Shown: positions 33,201 to 40,589, counted from the stretch's first letter. The stretch is DNA of 64,000 nucleotides from Macquaria australasica (GCA_005408345.1 SEMN01000331.1:373492-437491), one strand, 5' to 3'. The notes: generated by a model from the sequence alone, not told the origin. A program made the numbers and translations.

Positions 33201-34499
33201 TAAAGAATATCGTGACGTTTCATATGTCTCTCCATTATCATTGCTGATCAATGACAATAATAATAATAAAAATAACCTATTTACAAATGTGGCTGAAATG
33301 TGTGTATGTTATGTTTTTAGTTAGCCATGTCTAGTCTGATCCGAGGTAATGAGCTGGAGTTGGCTGCATGTGTGGGTATCGTCCTAGGAGAAGCGGCCAA
33401 TCAGAGCACAGCATACTGCCTTGAACTCTTGGCAAGGAAGTACATGACCACACCTACATGGTATGGCTCCATCCATGCATGTCCAGTTAGTGTATACTCT
33501 ATTATTCTTCTGTAAACCTTGAACATAATCCAAACTAATACTGGTCCAGTTTTGGCTCCATAGTGCAAAACTTCTCCTTTTAAATGTACTTTTTTGCTTT
33601 TTCCTACTTTTAAGTAATTTGATCTTGATCTTTTCATGTTGCAAATGCCACCATGAATGTGCTCATATCCAACTAGCTGATAACCATTTCCATGTGACAA
33701 GTTAACTGATATTGCTATTATTTGTTTTTGCTGCTAAGCCAGCTGTAAAAATTGGTTTACAGGCTGTTTGACTTTGCATCATGACACATGCCCCTGATTT
33801 TGAAAGCTATGCATTGAAACCCTAGTTCTTTGAGCACAGGTGACCGCCACTATAGGCAGACCACTCACATCTGTGGAGAAGGGCAATGAAGTTTACTTAT
33901 ATAGCTGCCAGTAGGGATGAGCAGCAACCTATTTTCAGCTTGGACTTTATAAATCAGCCAAAATTCACCTCTGCAATTTCAGTGACTGTAGATGAGCAGG
34001 GTGCTAAAGTTAGAGGGTTCCACCTGTGCTCATAGGACTAGGGTTACAGTGCACAACAACACATCTACAGTGGGCTGCTTCTAAGGTGTAGTCCATGCAA
34101 AGCAGGACTTATCTTTACTGTGTTTACATTTAGGGAGCTCTCAGCTGACCTACTGCGAATGATTCCTGACAACCACATTTTATTGGCTAAGCTGTGTGCA
34201 TTTTACCCGGGAAATGCAGCTGAAATCAACCAATTACATGAAAGAGTGAGTAGGCAATCACTAAGTTAAATCTAAGACATGTTTTGGGTCTGTGTCTGAT
34301 GTTGATGATATTGATGAAATGATTATAGTGACCATGATTATGTGTTTGTCATTCAAGTGCGGTCTTCCTTCAGTAGAGGAGTGTAAGGCCTTGGCAGAAG
34401 CAGCCATGTGTGAAGGAGATTTGTTTTCAGCAGTTAAATTCCACCTGCTGAGCTCTGAACCAGAGAATGCCCTTCGGATAGGGATAGATCACGTTAAAG
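4246..34499 (+). CDS. wdr17: WD repeat-containing protein 17 (25 coding exons; 3' end not found)
   Basis: The exons spell a protein matching vertebrate WDR17 in order from its N-terminus. Exons: 4246-4368, 4977-5160, 5274-5504, 5742-5852, 6149-6289, 6634-6756, 7119-7306, 7445-7613, 7941-8032, 8311-8393, 8513-8599, 9032-9196, 11414-11529, 12728-12814, 13172-13321, 13407-13537, 17332-17457, 18279-18434, 27611-27675, 29715-29847, 30093-30181, 31213-31312, 33321-33460, 34134-34245, 34358-34499. They total 3,244 nt with every junction GT-AG and in phase, giving about 1,081 residues. Residues 1 to about 690 are a WD40 propeller region with several recognisable blades (SFDGTIKIWD, SGSDDGTVRIWD, SRDSTVRLWS). 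Residues from about 690 on are helical and solenoid-like, as in this family. The family product is an intracellular scaffold-type protein of unsettled function. Mammalian WDR17 has about 1,300 residues, so roughly 200 C-terminal codons are missing here. The ATG at 4246 aligns with the start of the shorter mammalian form. An in-frame TAG lies just upstream as part of the splice acceptor, so longer forms would need earlier exons. Confidence 0.95.
4977..5160 (+). CDS. wdr17: wdr17 exon 2 (residues 42-103)
   Basis: Acceptor 'ttgttgtag'. It carries a WD blade (EHKKTITAISWCPDNPD, then NLLIVWN) and ends in LDNTK plus one base. Phase 1. Confidence 0.93.
5274..5504 (+). CDS. wdr17: wdr17 exon 3 (residues 103-180)
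   Basis: Acceptor 'tcttctttcccag'. Encodes SVSWCWNSSDGVAFVSQRG and then GHTDGSLSIFQP. Donor 'ccag|gtatgg', phase 1. Confidence 0.95.
5742..5852 (+). CDS. wdr17: wdr17 exon 4 (residues 180-217)
   Basis: Encodes QKHVLRPESLEGTDEEDP and SALEWD, a stretch nearly invariant in vertebrate WDR17. Ends SSDYLL plus one base. Confidence 0.95.
6149..6289 (+). CDS. wdr17: wdr17 exon 5 (residues 217-264)
   Basis: Acceptor 'ctctcacag'. Encodes SNLHNGIRLVDSEALACITS, then CLAWVPSAPGMFITG. Phase 1 at both ends. Confidence 0.94.
6634..6756 (+). CDS. wdr17: wdr17 exon 6 (residues 264-305)
   Basis: Acceptor 'gtctctcag'. Encodes SQVGVLRVWNVSRSTPLDS, then FHALHVLNSPLAKK. Donor 'aaag|gtaaaa'. Confidence 0.95.
7119..7306 (+). 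CDS. wdr17: wdr17 exon 7 (residues 305-367)
   Basis: A serine-rich linker (SSCSPSKSQHTSSTSEAVPP) is followed by FSLPPGHAVCCFMDGGVGLY and WDFLRDL. It ends in phase 0 at 'gacttg|gtattc'. Confidence 0.95.
7445..7613 (+). CDS. wdr17: wdr17 exon 8 (residues 368-424)
   Basis: A textbook WD40 blade: GHVETIFDCKFKPDDPNLLA, then SFDGTIKIWD. It continues into YTSPGNEGVVYSLSWAP. Donor 'ccag|gtagat'. Confidence 0.97.
7941..8032 (+). CDS. wdr17: wdr17 exon 9 (residues 424-454)
   Basis: Acceptor 'attttgaag'. Encodes DLNCIAGATSRNGAFIWDVR and KGKIITRFNE. Phase 0 end. Confidence 0.94.
8311..8393 (+). CDS. wdr17: wdr17 exon 10 (residues 455-482)
   Basis: Acceptor 'cttcctccag'. Encodes HGKNGIFCISWSHKDSKRIA, then TCSGDGF. 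Phase 2 end at 'ttctg|gtaagt'. Confidence 0.94.
8513..8599 (+). CDS. wdr17: wdr17 exon 11 (residues 482-511)
   Basis: Acceptor 'gttttgacag'. Encodes IIRTIDGKILHKYKHPAAVF and GCDWSQNN. Donor 'aacaa|gtaaga', phase 2. Confidence 0.94.
9032..9196 (+). CDS. wdr17: wdr17 exon 12 (residues 511-566)
   Basis: Acceptor 'gtctttgtag'. Encodes DMIATGCEDKNVRVYYLATS and then GHLAKVFHVRWSPLREGILC, ending SGSDDG. Phase 2. Confidence 0.96.
9798..11163. mobile_element. Foldback (MITE-like) element in wdr17 intron 12
   Basis: The left arm (about 9798-9965) and right arm (about 10985-11163) are inverted copies sharing, for example, 'tgttaataatagcatcataaac' on one strand and its complement on the other. The arms are AT-rich and TTATTAA-rich. 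The loop carries a direct repeat of about 89 bp. No coding region is seen, so the element is non-autonomous and its superfamily is unknown. Confidence 0.75.
10121..10340. repeat. About 2.5 tandem copies of an 89-bp unit
   Basis: The words 'ttattaacagttaactatgc' and then 'tttt(t/c)gcagct' start at about 10121, 10210 and 10299, a spacing of 89 bp. It lies in the loop of the intron-12 foldback. Confidence 0.85.
11190..11310. repeat. Common teleost dispersed repeat remnant
   Basis: Shows 'gtgtgaatggtaaatggac' followed by 'atcgggagcaactta' and 'cagtgtcttgcccaaggaca'. These are hallmark phrases of a very abundant teleost repeat, from memory. It looks shortened internally. Confidence 0.6.
11414..11529 (+). 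CDS. wdr17: wdr17 exon 13 (residues 566-605)
   Basis: Acceptor 'gtctgtgcag'. Encodes TVRIWDYTQDACINVLSGHT, then APVRGLMWNTEVPYLLIS. It completes one WD blade and opens the next. Phase 1 end. Confidence 0.96.
11978..12512 (-). mobile_element. L2/CR1-like LINE 3'UTR fragment in wdr17 intron 13
   Basis: Begins with a (TTCAA)n tail, then 'cagttttatttatatagcgc', the characteristic 3' end of the family read on the minus strand. It runs through the 'cccaccatgagcaagcacta' region and stops at about 12,512 (5' truncation). It has no coding part. Short plus-strand frames inside it are spurious. Confidence 0.88.
12728..12814 (+). CDS. wdr17: wdr17 exon 14 (residues 605-634)
   Basis: Acceptor 'attttgaag'. 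Encodes SWDYTIRVWDTRDGTCLDTV and YDHGADVY. Phase 1 at both ends. Confidence 0.95.
13172..13321 (+). CDS. wdr17: wdr17 exon 15 (residues 634-684)
   Basis: Acceptor 'catgtctatag'. It carries the last clear WD blade (FTMASCSRDSTVRLWSLTP), then LNILTDQPWEKIIGNT. Donor 'acag|gtaaga'. Confidence 0.96.
13407..13537 (+). CDS. wdr17: wdr17 exon 16 (residues 684-727)
   Basis: Acceptor 'gtctttgcag'. Encodes SLPLLCGKVSRDIKQELDKL, then KKLRWFSECFL. This is the link from propeller to helical region. Phase 0 end. Confidence 0.92.
15105..15228. repeat. (CA)n and (GT)n-G13 microsatellites
   Basis: (CA)n at 15105-15133 and (GT)n at 15184-15216, the latter followed by a G run to 15228. They sit at the left arm/loop boundary of the foldback. 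Confidence 0.95.
16310..16505 (-). mobile_element. PIF/Harbinger-family MITE fragment (minus orientation)
   Basis: Its reverse complement matches the left part of the complete element at 26219-26685: 'aaatcaggcgctgcggcgaaa', 'cccattcatttgaa', 'cgtcacgctgcagtcg' and 'catgccggcgatcag'. Only one end remains. It sits inside the foldback loop next to the right arm. Confidence 0.72.
16951..16971. repeat. Short telomere-like (CCCTAA) track
   Basis: Reads 'ctaaccctaatcctaaccct', about three and a half slightly imperfect telomeric units in wdr17 intron 16. Confidence 0.8.
17332..17457 (+). CDS. wdr17: wdr17 exon 17 (residues 728-769)
   Basis: Acceptor 'tatcctgtcccag'. Encodes PPGGSNNLWDLVSVINGQDD, then YSKGVMHMKHLLKFKT. 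Phase 0 at both ends. Confidence 0.95.
18279..18434 (+). CDS. wdr17: wdr17 exon 18 (residues 770-821)
   Basis: Acceptor 'ttttctttcag'. Encodes SEAQELTIVKMSKFGGGIG, then EERLKEAADIHLRLGQIQRY and CELMVELGQ. This is the start of the helical half. A 9.2-kb intron follows. Confidence 0.96.
19945..20622 (-). mobile_element. Solo LTR with 4-bp target duplication
   Basis: Begins TGTGGAAGAAAAAT and ends AAATTTCCCACA, so it has TG...CA termini with short inverted ends. It is flanked on both sides by GTAT (19941-19944 and 20623-20626). On the minus strand a TATAAAAGAAG box near 20,200 suggests U3-R-U5 in that direction. No internal retroviral or gag-pol sequence is present. Which LTR family it belongs to is unknown. 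Confidence 0.75.
20970..21150. repeat. Tandem 18-20-bp subrepeats in foldback arm
   Basis: About eight units of 'aaatgtaaaaagacaaag' alternating with 'aaatgtaaaaacacgaag'. The complementary array is at about 19485-19590 in the left arm. Confidence 0.9.
21305..21450. repeat. Palindromic double L2 tail
   Basis: A minus-orientation tail piece (21305-21340) is followed by a plus-orientation tail (about 21357-21425: 'gccctgagataactttgtta' to 'ttgaattgaattgaa'), then the minus body resumes at 'tcataacaaagttatctcag'. The two opposed tails can pair as a hairpin. Confidence 0.8.
22565..24884 (-). pseudogene. Broken LINE ORF2 (endonuclease plus reverse transcriptase)
   Basis: Read on the minus strand: a 353-residue endonuclease-side piece (24884-23823), a 218-residue piece entering the RT palm (23785-23129), then pieces 23052-22834 and 22837-22565 with the YADD active-site motif and LMLNSDKTEV. 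Frame breaks separate them. Compared with copy 3, a two-base difference near 23,840 ('gtgactctgtcagc' versus 'gtgactctctgtcagc') explains one break. It is inactive as it stands. Confidence 0.85.
26219..26685. mobile_element. Complete PIF/Harbinger-like MITE with TTA target duplication
   Basis: A 467-bp element flanked by TTA at 26216-26218 and 26686-26688, the 3-bp target typical of PIF/Harbinger. The terminal inverted repeats align over about 34 bp and share 'tgaatcaggcg(c/t)tgcgg'. The interior holds a degenerate MADF/Myb-like coding remnant on the plus strand: MEERLIDRL around 26,474, then in another frame LFNPVMREHKDLNLRAVAWL around 26,520-26,580. That is what a Harbinger accessory DNA-binding protein looks like. 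No DDE transposase is present. Confidence 0.75.
26726..27073 (-). mobile_element. L2 3'UTR fragment with CATGAGG target duplication
   Basis: The L2 tail ('ttcaattcaattcagtttta' onward) is truncated to about 348 bp. The 7-bp word CATGAGG occurs at 26719-26725 and again at 27074-27080, fitting a target-site duplication. Removing the insert joins '...accaaatac' to 'catgaggtggcacgc', that is, into the homeobox fossil reading frame. Confidence 0.82.
27074..27181 (+). pseudogene. Hox9-like homeobox 3' fragment (fossil) in wdr17 intron 18
   Basis: An open frame of 35 codons plus TAA (27179-27181) encodes homeodomain positions 32-60 and a short tail: HEVARALTLTQRQ, then VKIWFQNRQMKMKKQSKQ. Helix 3 (V45, K46, I47, W48, F49, Q50, N51) is intact. 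The HEVAR and MKMKK words are typical of Hox9 paralogues (Hoxb9-like). Two highly conserved positions differ: 42 is Gln instead of Glu and 53 is Gln instead of Arg. Helix 1 and most of the N-terminal half are absent. Directly upstream, beyond the L2 insertion, codons at 26710-26718 read T-K-Y, as at positions 9-11 of Hox9, which may be a remnant or chance. It is not part of wdr17. I infer a dead fragment. Confidence 0.8.
27611..27675 (+). CDS. wdr17: wdr17 exon 19 (residues 822-843)
   Basis: A small 65-bp exon after 'cactctttcag'. Encodes WEKALSVAPGVSMKYWKKLM, then Q plus two bases. Donor 'cagag|gtaaaa'. It is preceded by the transposon-filled intron. Confidence 0.94.
27880..27975 (+). mobile_element. 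Old L2 3' tail remnant, plus orientation
   Basis: A diverged match to the L2 end: 'aaagtgccgtgagataattt', then 'gttatataaataaaattgaa'. Only about 95 bp remain, and it is more diverged than the other copies. Confidence 0.7.
27976..29714. other. wdr17 intron 19, no gene recognised
   Basis: AT-rich, with a (TAA)n microsatellite at 28344-28368. The block 28,380-28,900 could be an old repeat but matches nothing else in the window. Short frames here lack any known motif. Confidence 0.5.
29715..29847 (+). CDS. wdr17: wdr17 exon 20 (residues 843-887)
   Basis: Acceptor 'catgtcgcag'. Encodes RADQLIAEDNDDAIPYCIAT, then GDIKKLVTFFTGRGQLLEAL and IIAQ. These are helical-repeat residues. Phase 0 end. Confidence 0.95.
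30093..30181 (+). CDS. wdr17: wdr17 exon 21 (residues 888-917)
   Basis: Acceptor 'tttatttttag'. Encodes GAYEGNIRAPQSSPVNHTTN and DVDNRQQYQ. This loop-like stretch is the least conserved part of the gene seen here. Length and phase (0 to 2) fit the neighbours. Confidence 0.85.
31213..31312 (+). CDS. wdr17: wdr17 exon 22 (residues 917-950)
   Basis: Acceptor 'ttctgtccag'. Encodes LLHKVCKELAEWYFQDGCSV and LAACCHLAVDNIK. Phase 0 end at 'aag|gtacac'. Confidence 0.95.
31527..31739 (-). pseudogene. Tyrosine recombinase C-terminal fragment of the DIRS-like remnant
   Basis: A 70-residue frame. The core YSRYSFRIRAATLASSNGIP is followed by HSIQIMGH, the spacing seen around the second catalytic Arg of DIRS/crypton-type tyrosine recombinases. 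The normal His at HSFR is Tyr here. The catalytic Tyr region is not recognisable. Confidence 0.55.
32058..32255 (-). pseudogene. RNase H-like fragment of the DIRS-like remnant
   Basis: A 65-residue frame with WNGSTFFYNEQLTHLHNIHL, then FGDFYNGRWFAAE. The pattern matches the region between RT and recombinase in DIRS-like pol proteins. A stop follows FAAE. Confidence 0.5.
33321..33460 (+). CDS. wdr17: wdr17 exon 23 (residues 951-997)
   Basis: Acceptor 'atgtttttag'. Encodes SSLIRGNELELAACVGIVLG, then CLELLARKYMTTP. Phase 2 end at 'acatg|gtatgg'. Confidence 0.94.
34134..34245 (+). CDS. wdr17: wdr17 exon 24 (residues 997-1034)
   Basis: Acceptor 'tgtttacatttag'. Encodes ELSADLLRMIPDNHILLAKL and CAFYPGNAAEINQLHER. 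Phase 0 end. Confidence 0.93.
34358..34499 (+). CDS. wdr17: wdr17 exon 25 (residues 1035-1082), last one found
   Basis: Acceptor 'gtcattcaag'. Encodes CGLPSVEECKALAEAAMCEG, then FSAVKFHLLSSEPENALRIG. It ends in phase 1 at 'aaag|gtattg'. The expected next exon was not found downstream in the window. Confidence 0.92.
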
Positions 34500-34619
34500 G
34501 TATTGACAACTCAGTTTCATTGTGTGTCTGTGTGTAATAATATAACTAACATAATATCTACACATTTTAAATATGATGACGTTGTGATTGATTTTCTTTA
34601 GCTTGTTCAGCCTTCAATA

Positions 34620-35137
34620 ACTTTAAATAAACAACCACTATCAGGTTCGAAAGAAACAAACACTGAGATACAGAAGGACGAAACTCTCTACTTCATTTAG
34701 TACAAAGTAGTTTATTCTTCGAATTTCAGAAAGTGCAATACAAATCTGGAATACGAAGGGTCTAGATTCAGAATACAACAACATTTCTCCCTGCATCAAT
34801 TTTTAAACCTTTCATACTAAGCTATTCCTGATGGGATGTGATGTTTCTGGTTGGTCAATGATCAAAACACGGAAGTCACTGAGAATCTCTTATTGGTTAT
34901 GAATAAAAGACGGGATCGTATGCCATTGCACATTTATCTACTACGAGGTGGTATTAGACAAGGAAACTTTCTGATTGATGAGATTTAGAGTCATGGATCA
35001 TCACTAAGCAGAGAGGAAAGGAGGATCTGGACACATAGAGACAGAGCCTGGAAAAAGGACTTAAACTGTCTCTTTTAATGCTTACAACTGTGATAAAAGG
35101 TGCTAATCAGCAAACTTCCCAGGCTCTACACAGCAAA
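34620..35137. other. Unclassified stretch, possibly an old LTR-like repeat
   Basis: No gene is seen. The right edge 'ccaggctctaca' abuts an L2 tail. The minus strand would begin TGTAGAGCCTGGG, which hints at an LTR start, but no matching end or target duplication could be fixed. Confidence 0.35.
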
Positions 35138-35653
35138 ATTCAATTCAGTTTATTTATATAGCGCCATATCATAACAAAGTTATCTCAGGGCACTTTTTCG
35201 AACAGAGCAAGTCTAGACCGACTCTTTATATTTACAGAGACCCAACAGTTCCCACCATGAGCAAGCACTATGCGACAGTGGCAAGGAAAAACTCCCTTTT
35301 AACAGGTAGAAAACTCGAGCAGAACCAGGCTCTAGGTCATCTGCCTCGACCGGTTGGGTTGAAGGGGGAGGGGGGTAGCGGGAGAGAGAGCAGGAGGAAA
35401 CAGAACATACAGCAGCACAATACAGTTCCACATAGGGATGTAAAGCAATAGCTGTGGTAATGGCATTGATGTTAACACCAACAGAAACAACACTAAGAGC
35501 AACATTATAATAGCAATACTAATAATAAGAGAAACAACAGTAATAGCAGCAGCGGGTGCAGAGCAGGAGCACGGGGGCAGCAGGTGGCCGCAACCACAGA
35601 TCCAGACTCAACAGCTCCGGAGGCAGAAATACCTGCAGAAAGCAACAGAAGGG

Positions 35654-35687
<34 letters not shown>

Positions 35688-36520
35688 AGCACACAACTAC
35701 GGGAAGAAGTTGAATTAATAACAAGCATTGATGGATATGAGGGCGTACAGATGGAGAGGAAGAGGAGGAGAAAGGAGCTCAGTGCATCATAGGAAGTCCT
35801 CCGGCAGTCTAGGCCTATAGCAGCATAACTAAGGGGGGGCTCAGGGGTCACCTGAGTCAGCCCTACTATAAGCTTTATCAAAGAGGAAAGTCTTAAGCCT
35901 ACTCTTAAATGTGAGGAGGTTGTCCACCTCCCGTACACAAACTGGGATCTGGTTCCACAGGAGAGGAGTTTGATAGCTGAAGGCTCTGGCTCCCATTCTA
36001 CTTTTAGAGACTCTAGGAACCACAAGGAACCCTGCATTCTGGGAGCGCAGTGCTCTAGTGGGGTAATAGGGTACTATGAGCTCTTTAAGATATGATGGTG
36101 CCTGACCATTTAGGGCTTTGAAGGTGAGGAGAAGGATTTTAAATTCTATTCTGGATTTTACAGGGAGCCAGTGTAGAGAAGCTATTATTGGAGAAATATG
36201 ATCTCTTTTTCTGGTTCTTGTCGGTAAATGTGCCGCAGCATTCTGAAACAGCTGGAGAGTCTTAAGGGACTTATTGGGGCAGCCTGTTAATAGAGAGTTG
36301 CAATAATCCAGCCTAGATGTAACAAATGCATGGACTAGTTTTTCTGCATCTTTTTGAGACAGGATGTGCCTGATTTTTGCAATGTTACGTAAGTGAAAAA
36401 GGCAGTTCTTGAAGTTTGTTTTATGTGGGAGTTAAAGGACATATCCTGATCAAAGATAACTCCAAGATTCCTTATGGTTTCGCTGGAGGCCAGGGCAATG
36501 CCATCTAGAGAAACTATATT

Positions 36521-38944
36521 TCATGTGTTTCGAAGGTGTTCAGGGCCAAGTACAATAACTTCGGTTTTGTCTGAGTTTAACATCAGAAAATTGCATGTCA
36601 TCCAGGTTTTTATGTCCTTAAGGCATGCTTGAAGTTTAGCTAATTGATTGGTTTCATCTAGCTTGATCGATAAATATAATTGGGTATCATCTGCATAACA
36701 ATGAAAATGTATGGAGTGCTTCCTAATAATATTGCCTAAAGGAAGCATATATAAGGTAAATAGAATTGGTCCAAGCACAGAACCTTGTGGAACTCCGTGA
36801 CTGACTTTGGCGTGCATAGAGGATTCATCATTAACATGTACAAACTGATATCGATCTGATAAATAGGATTTAAACCAGCTTAGTACAGTACCTTTAATGC
36901 CAATTAAATGTTCTAGTCTCTGTAATAGAATGTGATGGTCAATGGTATCGAATGCAGCACTAAGATCTAGTAAGACAAGTACCGAGACAAGTCCTTTGTC
37001 AGATGCAATTAGAAGGTCATTTGTAACTTTCACCAGTGCTGTCTCTGTGCTATGATGCACTCTAAATCCTGACTGAAAATCCTCAAACAGCTTGTTGTTG
37101 TGTAGAAAGTCACACAACTGATTGGCGACTGCTTTCTCAAGGATCTTAGAGAGAAAAGGAGGGTTAGATATAGGTCTATAATTTGACAAAATCCCTGCAA
37201 CAAGAGTGGGCTTTTTAAGAAGAGGCTTAATTACAGCTACTTTAAAGGATTGTGGCACATAGCCTTTTAATATGGACAGATTGATCATATCTAGTAAATA
37301 AGTGCTAACTAAGGGTAAAATTTCTTTAAGCAGCCTAGTTGGGACGGGGTCTAAGAGACACGTTGATGGCTTAGATGAGGAAATCATGGAAGTTAATTGA
37401 TTAAGGTTGATGGGAGAAAAGCAGTCTAAATGTACAGGTTTTACAGTTGTTTCTAAGGTGTGTTTCAAACCTGTGTTTGAAGATAAGTCAGTACCAACTG
37501 AGGGCAGGAGGTGCTGAATTTTGTCTCTAATAGTTAGAATTTTATCATTAAAGAAGCTCATAAAGTCATTACTACTGAGGTCTATAGGAATACATGGCTC
37601 AACAGAGCTGTGACTCTCTGTCAGCCTGGCTACAGTGCTGAACAGAAACCTGGGGTTGTTCTTATTTTCCTCTATTAATGATGAGTAGTAAGCTGCTCTG
37701 GTATTACGGAGGGCCTTCCTATAAATTTTAAGACTATCTTGCCAGGCTAAACGTGATTCTTCCAGATTGGTGGAACGCCATTTCCTTTCAAGTTTTCGCG
37801 ATGTTTGTTTTAATTTGCGGGTTTGCGGGTTATACCACGGAGCTAACCTCCTCTGTTTTATTATCTTCTTTTTTAGAGGGGCGATAGAGTCGAGTGTTAT
37901 TCGTAGTGAGCCTGCAGCACTATCAACAAGATGATCAATTTGGGAGGGACTAAAGGTAGCATAGGAGTCATCTGTTACATTGAGACATGGAACTGAATTA
38001 AATGCCGATGGAATCACTTCCTTAAATTTAGCTACAGCACTATCAGATAGACATCTAGTGTAGGAATGTTTGCCCAATGGCGTGCAGTCCAGCAATAGGA
38101 ATTCAAAAGTTAATAAAAAATGGTCGAATTCTGTGGAAAGACTATTAGATGTTCAATTTCAATGCCATAAACAAGAACAAGGTCGAGGGTGTGGTTAAAA
38201 CAGTGAGTGGGTTTATGTACACTCTGACAGAAGCCAATCGAATCAAATAATGAGATAAACGCAGCACTAAGGCTATCATTTTCTACATCCACATGAATAT
38301 TAAAATCACCTACAATAATTATTTGATCTGTTTTAAGGACTAAACCTGATAAGAATTGAGAATTCAGATAAAAATTCAGAGCACGGTCCAGGAGCTCGGT
38401 ACACTATAACAAATAGAATTGGCTGTAGTGTTTTCCAGGTTGGGTGTGAAAGGCTAAGAACAAGGCTTTCGAACGAGTTATAATTTAGTTTAGATTTGGG
38501 TTTGATTAATAGGCTTGAGTCGAAGATGGCTGCAACTCCACCTCCTCGGCCTGAGCCTCGAGGAATGTGAGTATTAATGTGACTGGGGGGAGTGGATTCA
38601 TTTAGGCTAACATATTCATCGTGACACAGCCAGGTTTCAGTAAGACAAAATAAATCAATATTATGATCTGATATTAGATCGTTTACTAGAACAGCTTTAG
38701 ATGAGAGAGATCTGATGTTTAAGAGTCCACATTTAATTCTCCTATTTTGTTGTACTGTTGCAGGGGAGGTTTTACTTTTTATTAGGTTTTTATGTGTAAC
38801 TCTTCTTCTGTTTACTTTTGATTTAAATAATTCAAGTGGTCTGGGGGCAGACAACCTCTCTGTGGAGTTTAGGTTGGGTAACTGCTCTAATGGAAGCGCA
38901 GAGAAGCGTGTAGGACTGCAGCTCTGCCTCCTGGTCTGGACCAC
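36521..38944 (-). pseudogene. Broken LINE ORF2 (endonuclease plus reverse transcriptase)
   Basis: Three frame pieces: 38944-38333 (endonuclease side, CGLLNIRSLSS and LTETWL), 38292-38110, and 38095-36521 (524 residues with the full RT palm: LDLSAAFDTIDHHILL, HGVPQGSVLGPILFTLY, YADDTQLYLS). Compared with copy 2, breaks are an extra A near 38,372, a 10-bp deletion near 38,125 and a short deletion near 36,520 that removes the C-terminal frame. It is inactive as it stands. Confidence 0.87.
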
Positions 38945-38980
38945 AGACTGTATTAAGTCTATGGTCTGAACTCTGAGCTG

Positions 38981-39817
38981 TCATGGCTTTGGGCCACTAA
39001 TAAATTCGACCAGATTTCTAGATATGAGAGCGGCTCCATCCAAAGTGGGATGAATGCCATCTCTCCTAATCAGACCAGGTCTTCTCCAGAAAGTCCGCCA
39101 ATTATCAACAAAGCCCACATCATTACCTGGACACCACCTCGACAACCAGCGGTTGAATGATGACATGCGGCTATACATGTCATCGCTAGTAAGATTAGGC
39201 AGGGGCCCAGAGAAAACTACAGAGTCCGGCATTGTCTTTGCATATGTACACACCGACTCCACATTAATTTTCGTGACCTCCGATTGGCGCAATCGGCTGT
39301 CATTACCGCCGACGTGAATAACAATCTTAGCATATTTACGTTTATCCTTAGCCAGCAGTTTTAAATAGGATTGAACGTCTCCCGCTCTGGCCCCTGGGAT
39401 GCAGCTGACTGTGGCCGCTGGTGTCGCTAATTTCACGTTTCTCAAAATGGAGCTGCCAATAATCAGAGCTGGTTTCTCAGCGGGTGTGTCGCTGAGTGGA
39501 GAGAACTTGTTAGAAACGTGAACGGGTCGGTGGTGAACCGTGGGCTTTGGTTCAGGGCTATGCTTCTTTCGGACAGTCACCCAGCCTCCCGGGCCTCCCG
39601 GCTGCTCGGGAGTTGCCGGGAGACGGCTGGCAGAAGCTGCCTCTGGTCGGCTCGCACCGGCTAGGGGCTGGCTAGCTACGGCTGACTGACTCTCCATGGT
39701 GCGGAGCCGCGACTCTAACTCACTGAGCCTCGCCTCCAAGGCGGTGAATAAACTACATTTGTTACACGTACCATAATCGCTAAAGGAGGCAGAGGAGTAA
39801 CTAAACATCTGACACAC
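38981..39817 (-). CDS. LINE ORF1 protein, SGNH-esterase type
   Basis: A 278-residue open frame. The N-terminal Cys-rich start (MCQMFSYSSASF, then CNKCSLF) leads to a short coiled coil (LEARLSELESRLRTMESQ, about residues 28-45). After a Pro/Ser-rich linker an SGNH-hydrolase fold is signalled by LIIGSSILRNV (block I Ser, about residue 125), IHVGGNDSR (Gly-Asn block) and RDGIHPTLDGAAL (Asp-x-x-His near residue 256). Esterase-type ORF1 proteins are known in CR1/L2 LINEs, where they help assemble the particle. All expected catalytic-site motifs are visible and there is no internal stop. Confidence 0.85.
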   Translation of the reverse strand: MCQMFSYSSASFSDYGTCNKCSLFTALEARLSELESRLRTMESQSAVASQPLAGASRPEAASASRLPATPEQPGGPGGWVTVRKKHSPEPKPTVHHRPVHVSNKFSPLSDTPAEKPALIIGSSILRNVKLATPAATVSCIPGARAGDVQSYLKLLAKDKRKYAKIVIHVGGNDSRLRQSEVTKINVESVCTYAKTMPDSVVFSGPLPNLTSDDMYSRMSSFNRWLSRWCPGNDVGFVDNWRTFWRRPGLIRRDGIHPTLDGAALISRNLVEFISGPKP

Positions 39818-40100
39818 CGAGCAAGAGAGCAGGAGAGGGAGAAGGAGAGAGAGACGCCATCGCTAACTGAGCTAAAGTAGCAACTAACTAGCGTGTAAAC
39901 AACTGTGGGATTAGCGGAAAGTCGCTAACAGGAGACAGATATGAGTGCTTAAACAGAGCTAGTGTATCCTTAAATGTATATCGGGTAATTAACCGCTATA
40001 GTAAAGAAAATATCAAAATTAACTGGGTTTAGCTGGAGCAGCGAACTTTGCAACCACTAACACAGAAACACCGGTAACCGGAAATGAGACAATACGTTCA

Positions 40101-40589
40101 CCTGAGCACGTCAGCACGTCCAAACGTGTCAATCAAACAATCAACAGCATGCAGCAAGTCAGACTACCTTCCAAAACTTATCCAGGAAATTTCTTCCCAT
40201 AATTTCCCTCCAGATTTCATCCTTTTCTTCTCGTCTCCAAACATTCATGAAGTGGAGTCATGCAGCTGTGAGATGAGCTAAATATTTAGGCTCGAGTTGA
40301 CACAGATTCAGTTTGCAACACGTCTAGAATTCACTTTGTGTCAAGTGGACGCACGTGGGGTCCGAACCCGAGTGTGAGAGTCTCTGCACATCAGTCAGAC
40401 TCCCAAAGTGAAGTCAATTTGATGCTGAAACTTTCTTTAAACTGTAGTCAACACACACACACACACTCACACACACACACACACAACACAGTGTAGTGAT
40501 GTCAGATTAATAGTGCTGAGGTGCGTTCGGGGCCTCAGGCTGCAGATAGAACCTCAATCATCCATCAACCCTGACTGCTGATATAATTA

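Larger units (their letters stand above)
35138..40100 (-). mobile_element. L2/CR1-like LINE (copy 3), nearly full length
   Basis: The minus-strand element contains a CpG-rich 5'UTR (about 40,100-39,820), an intact ORF1 (39817-38981), an ORF2 broken into pieces (38944-36521) and a 3'UTR ending in the 'ttcaattcagtttatttata' tail at 35,138. The exact 5' boundary is uncertain because no target duplication was found. It differs from copy 2 by scattered substitutions and small indels only. It lies downstream of the last wdr17 exon found. Confidence 0.9.
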
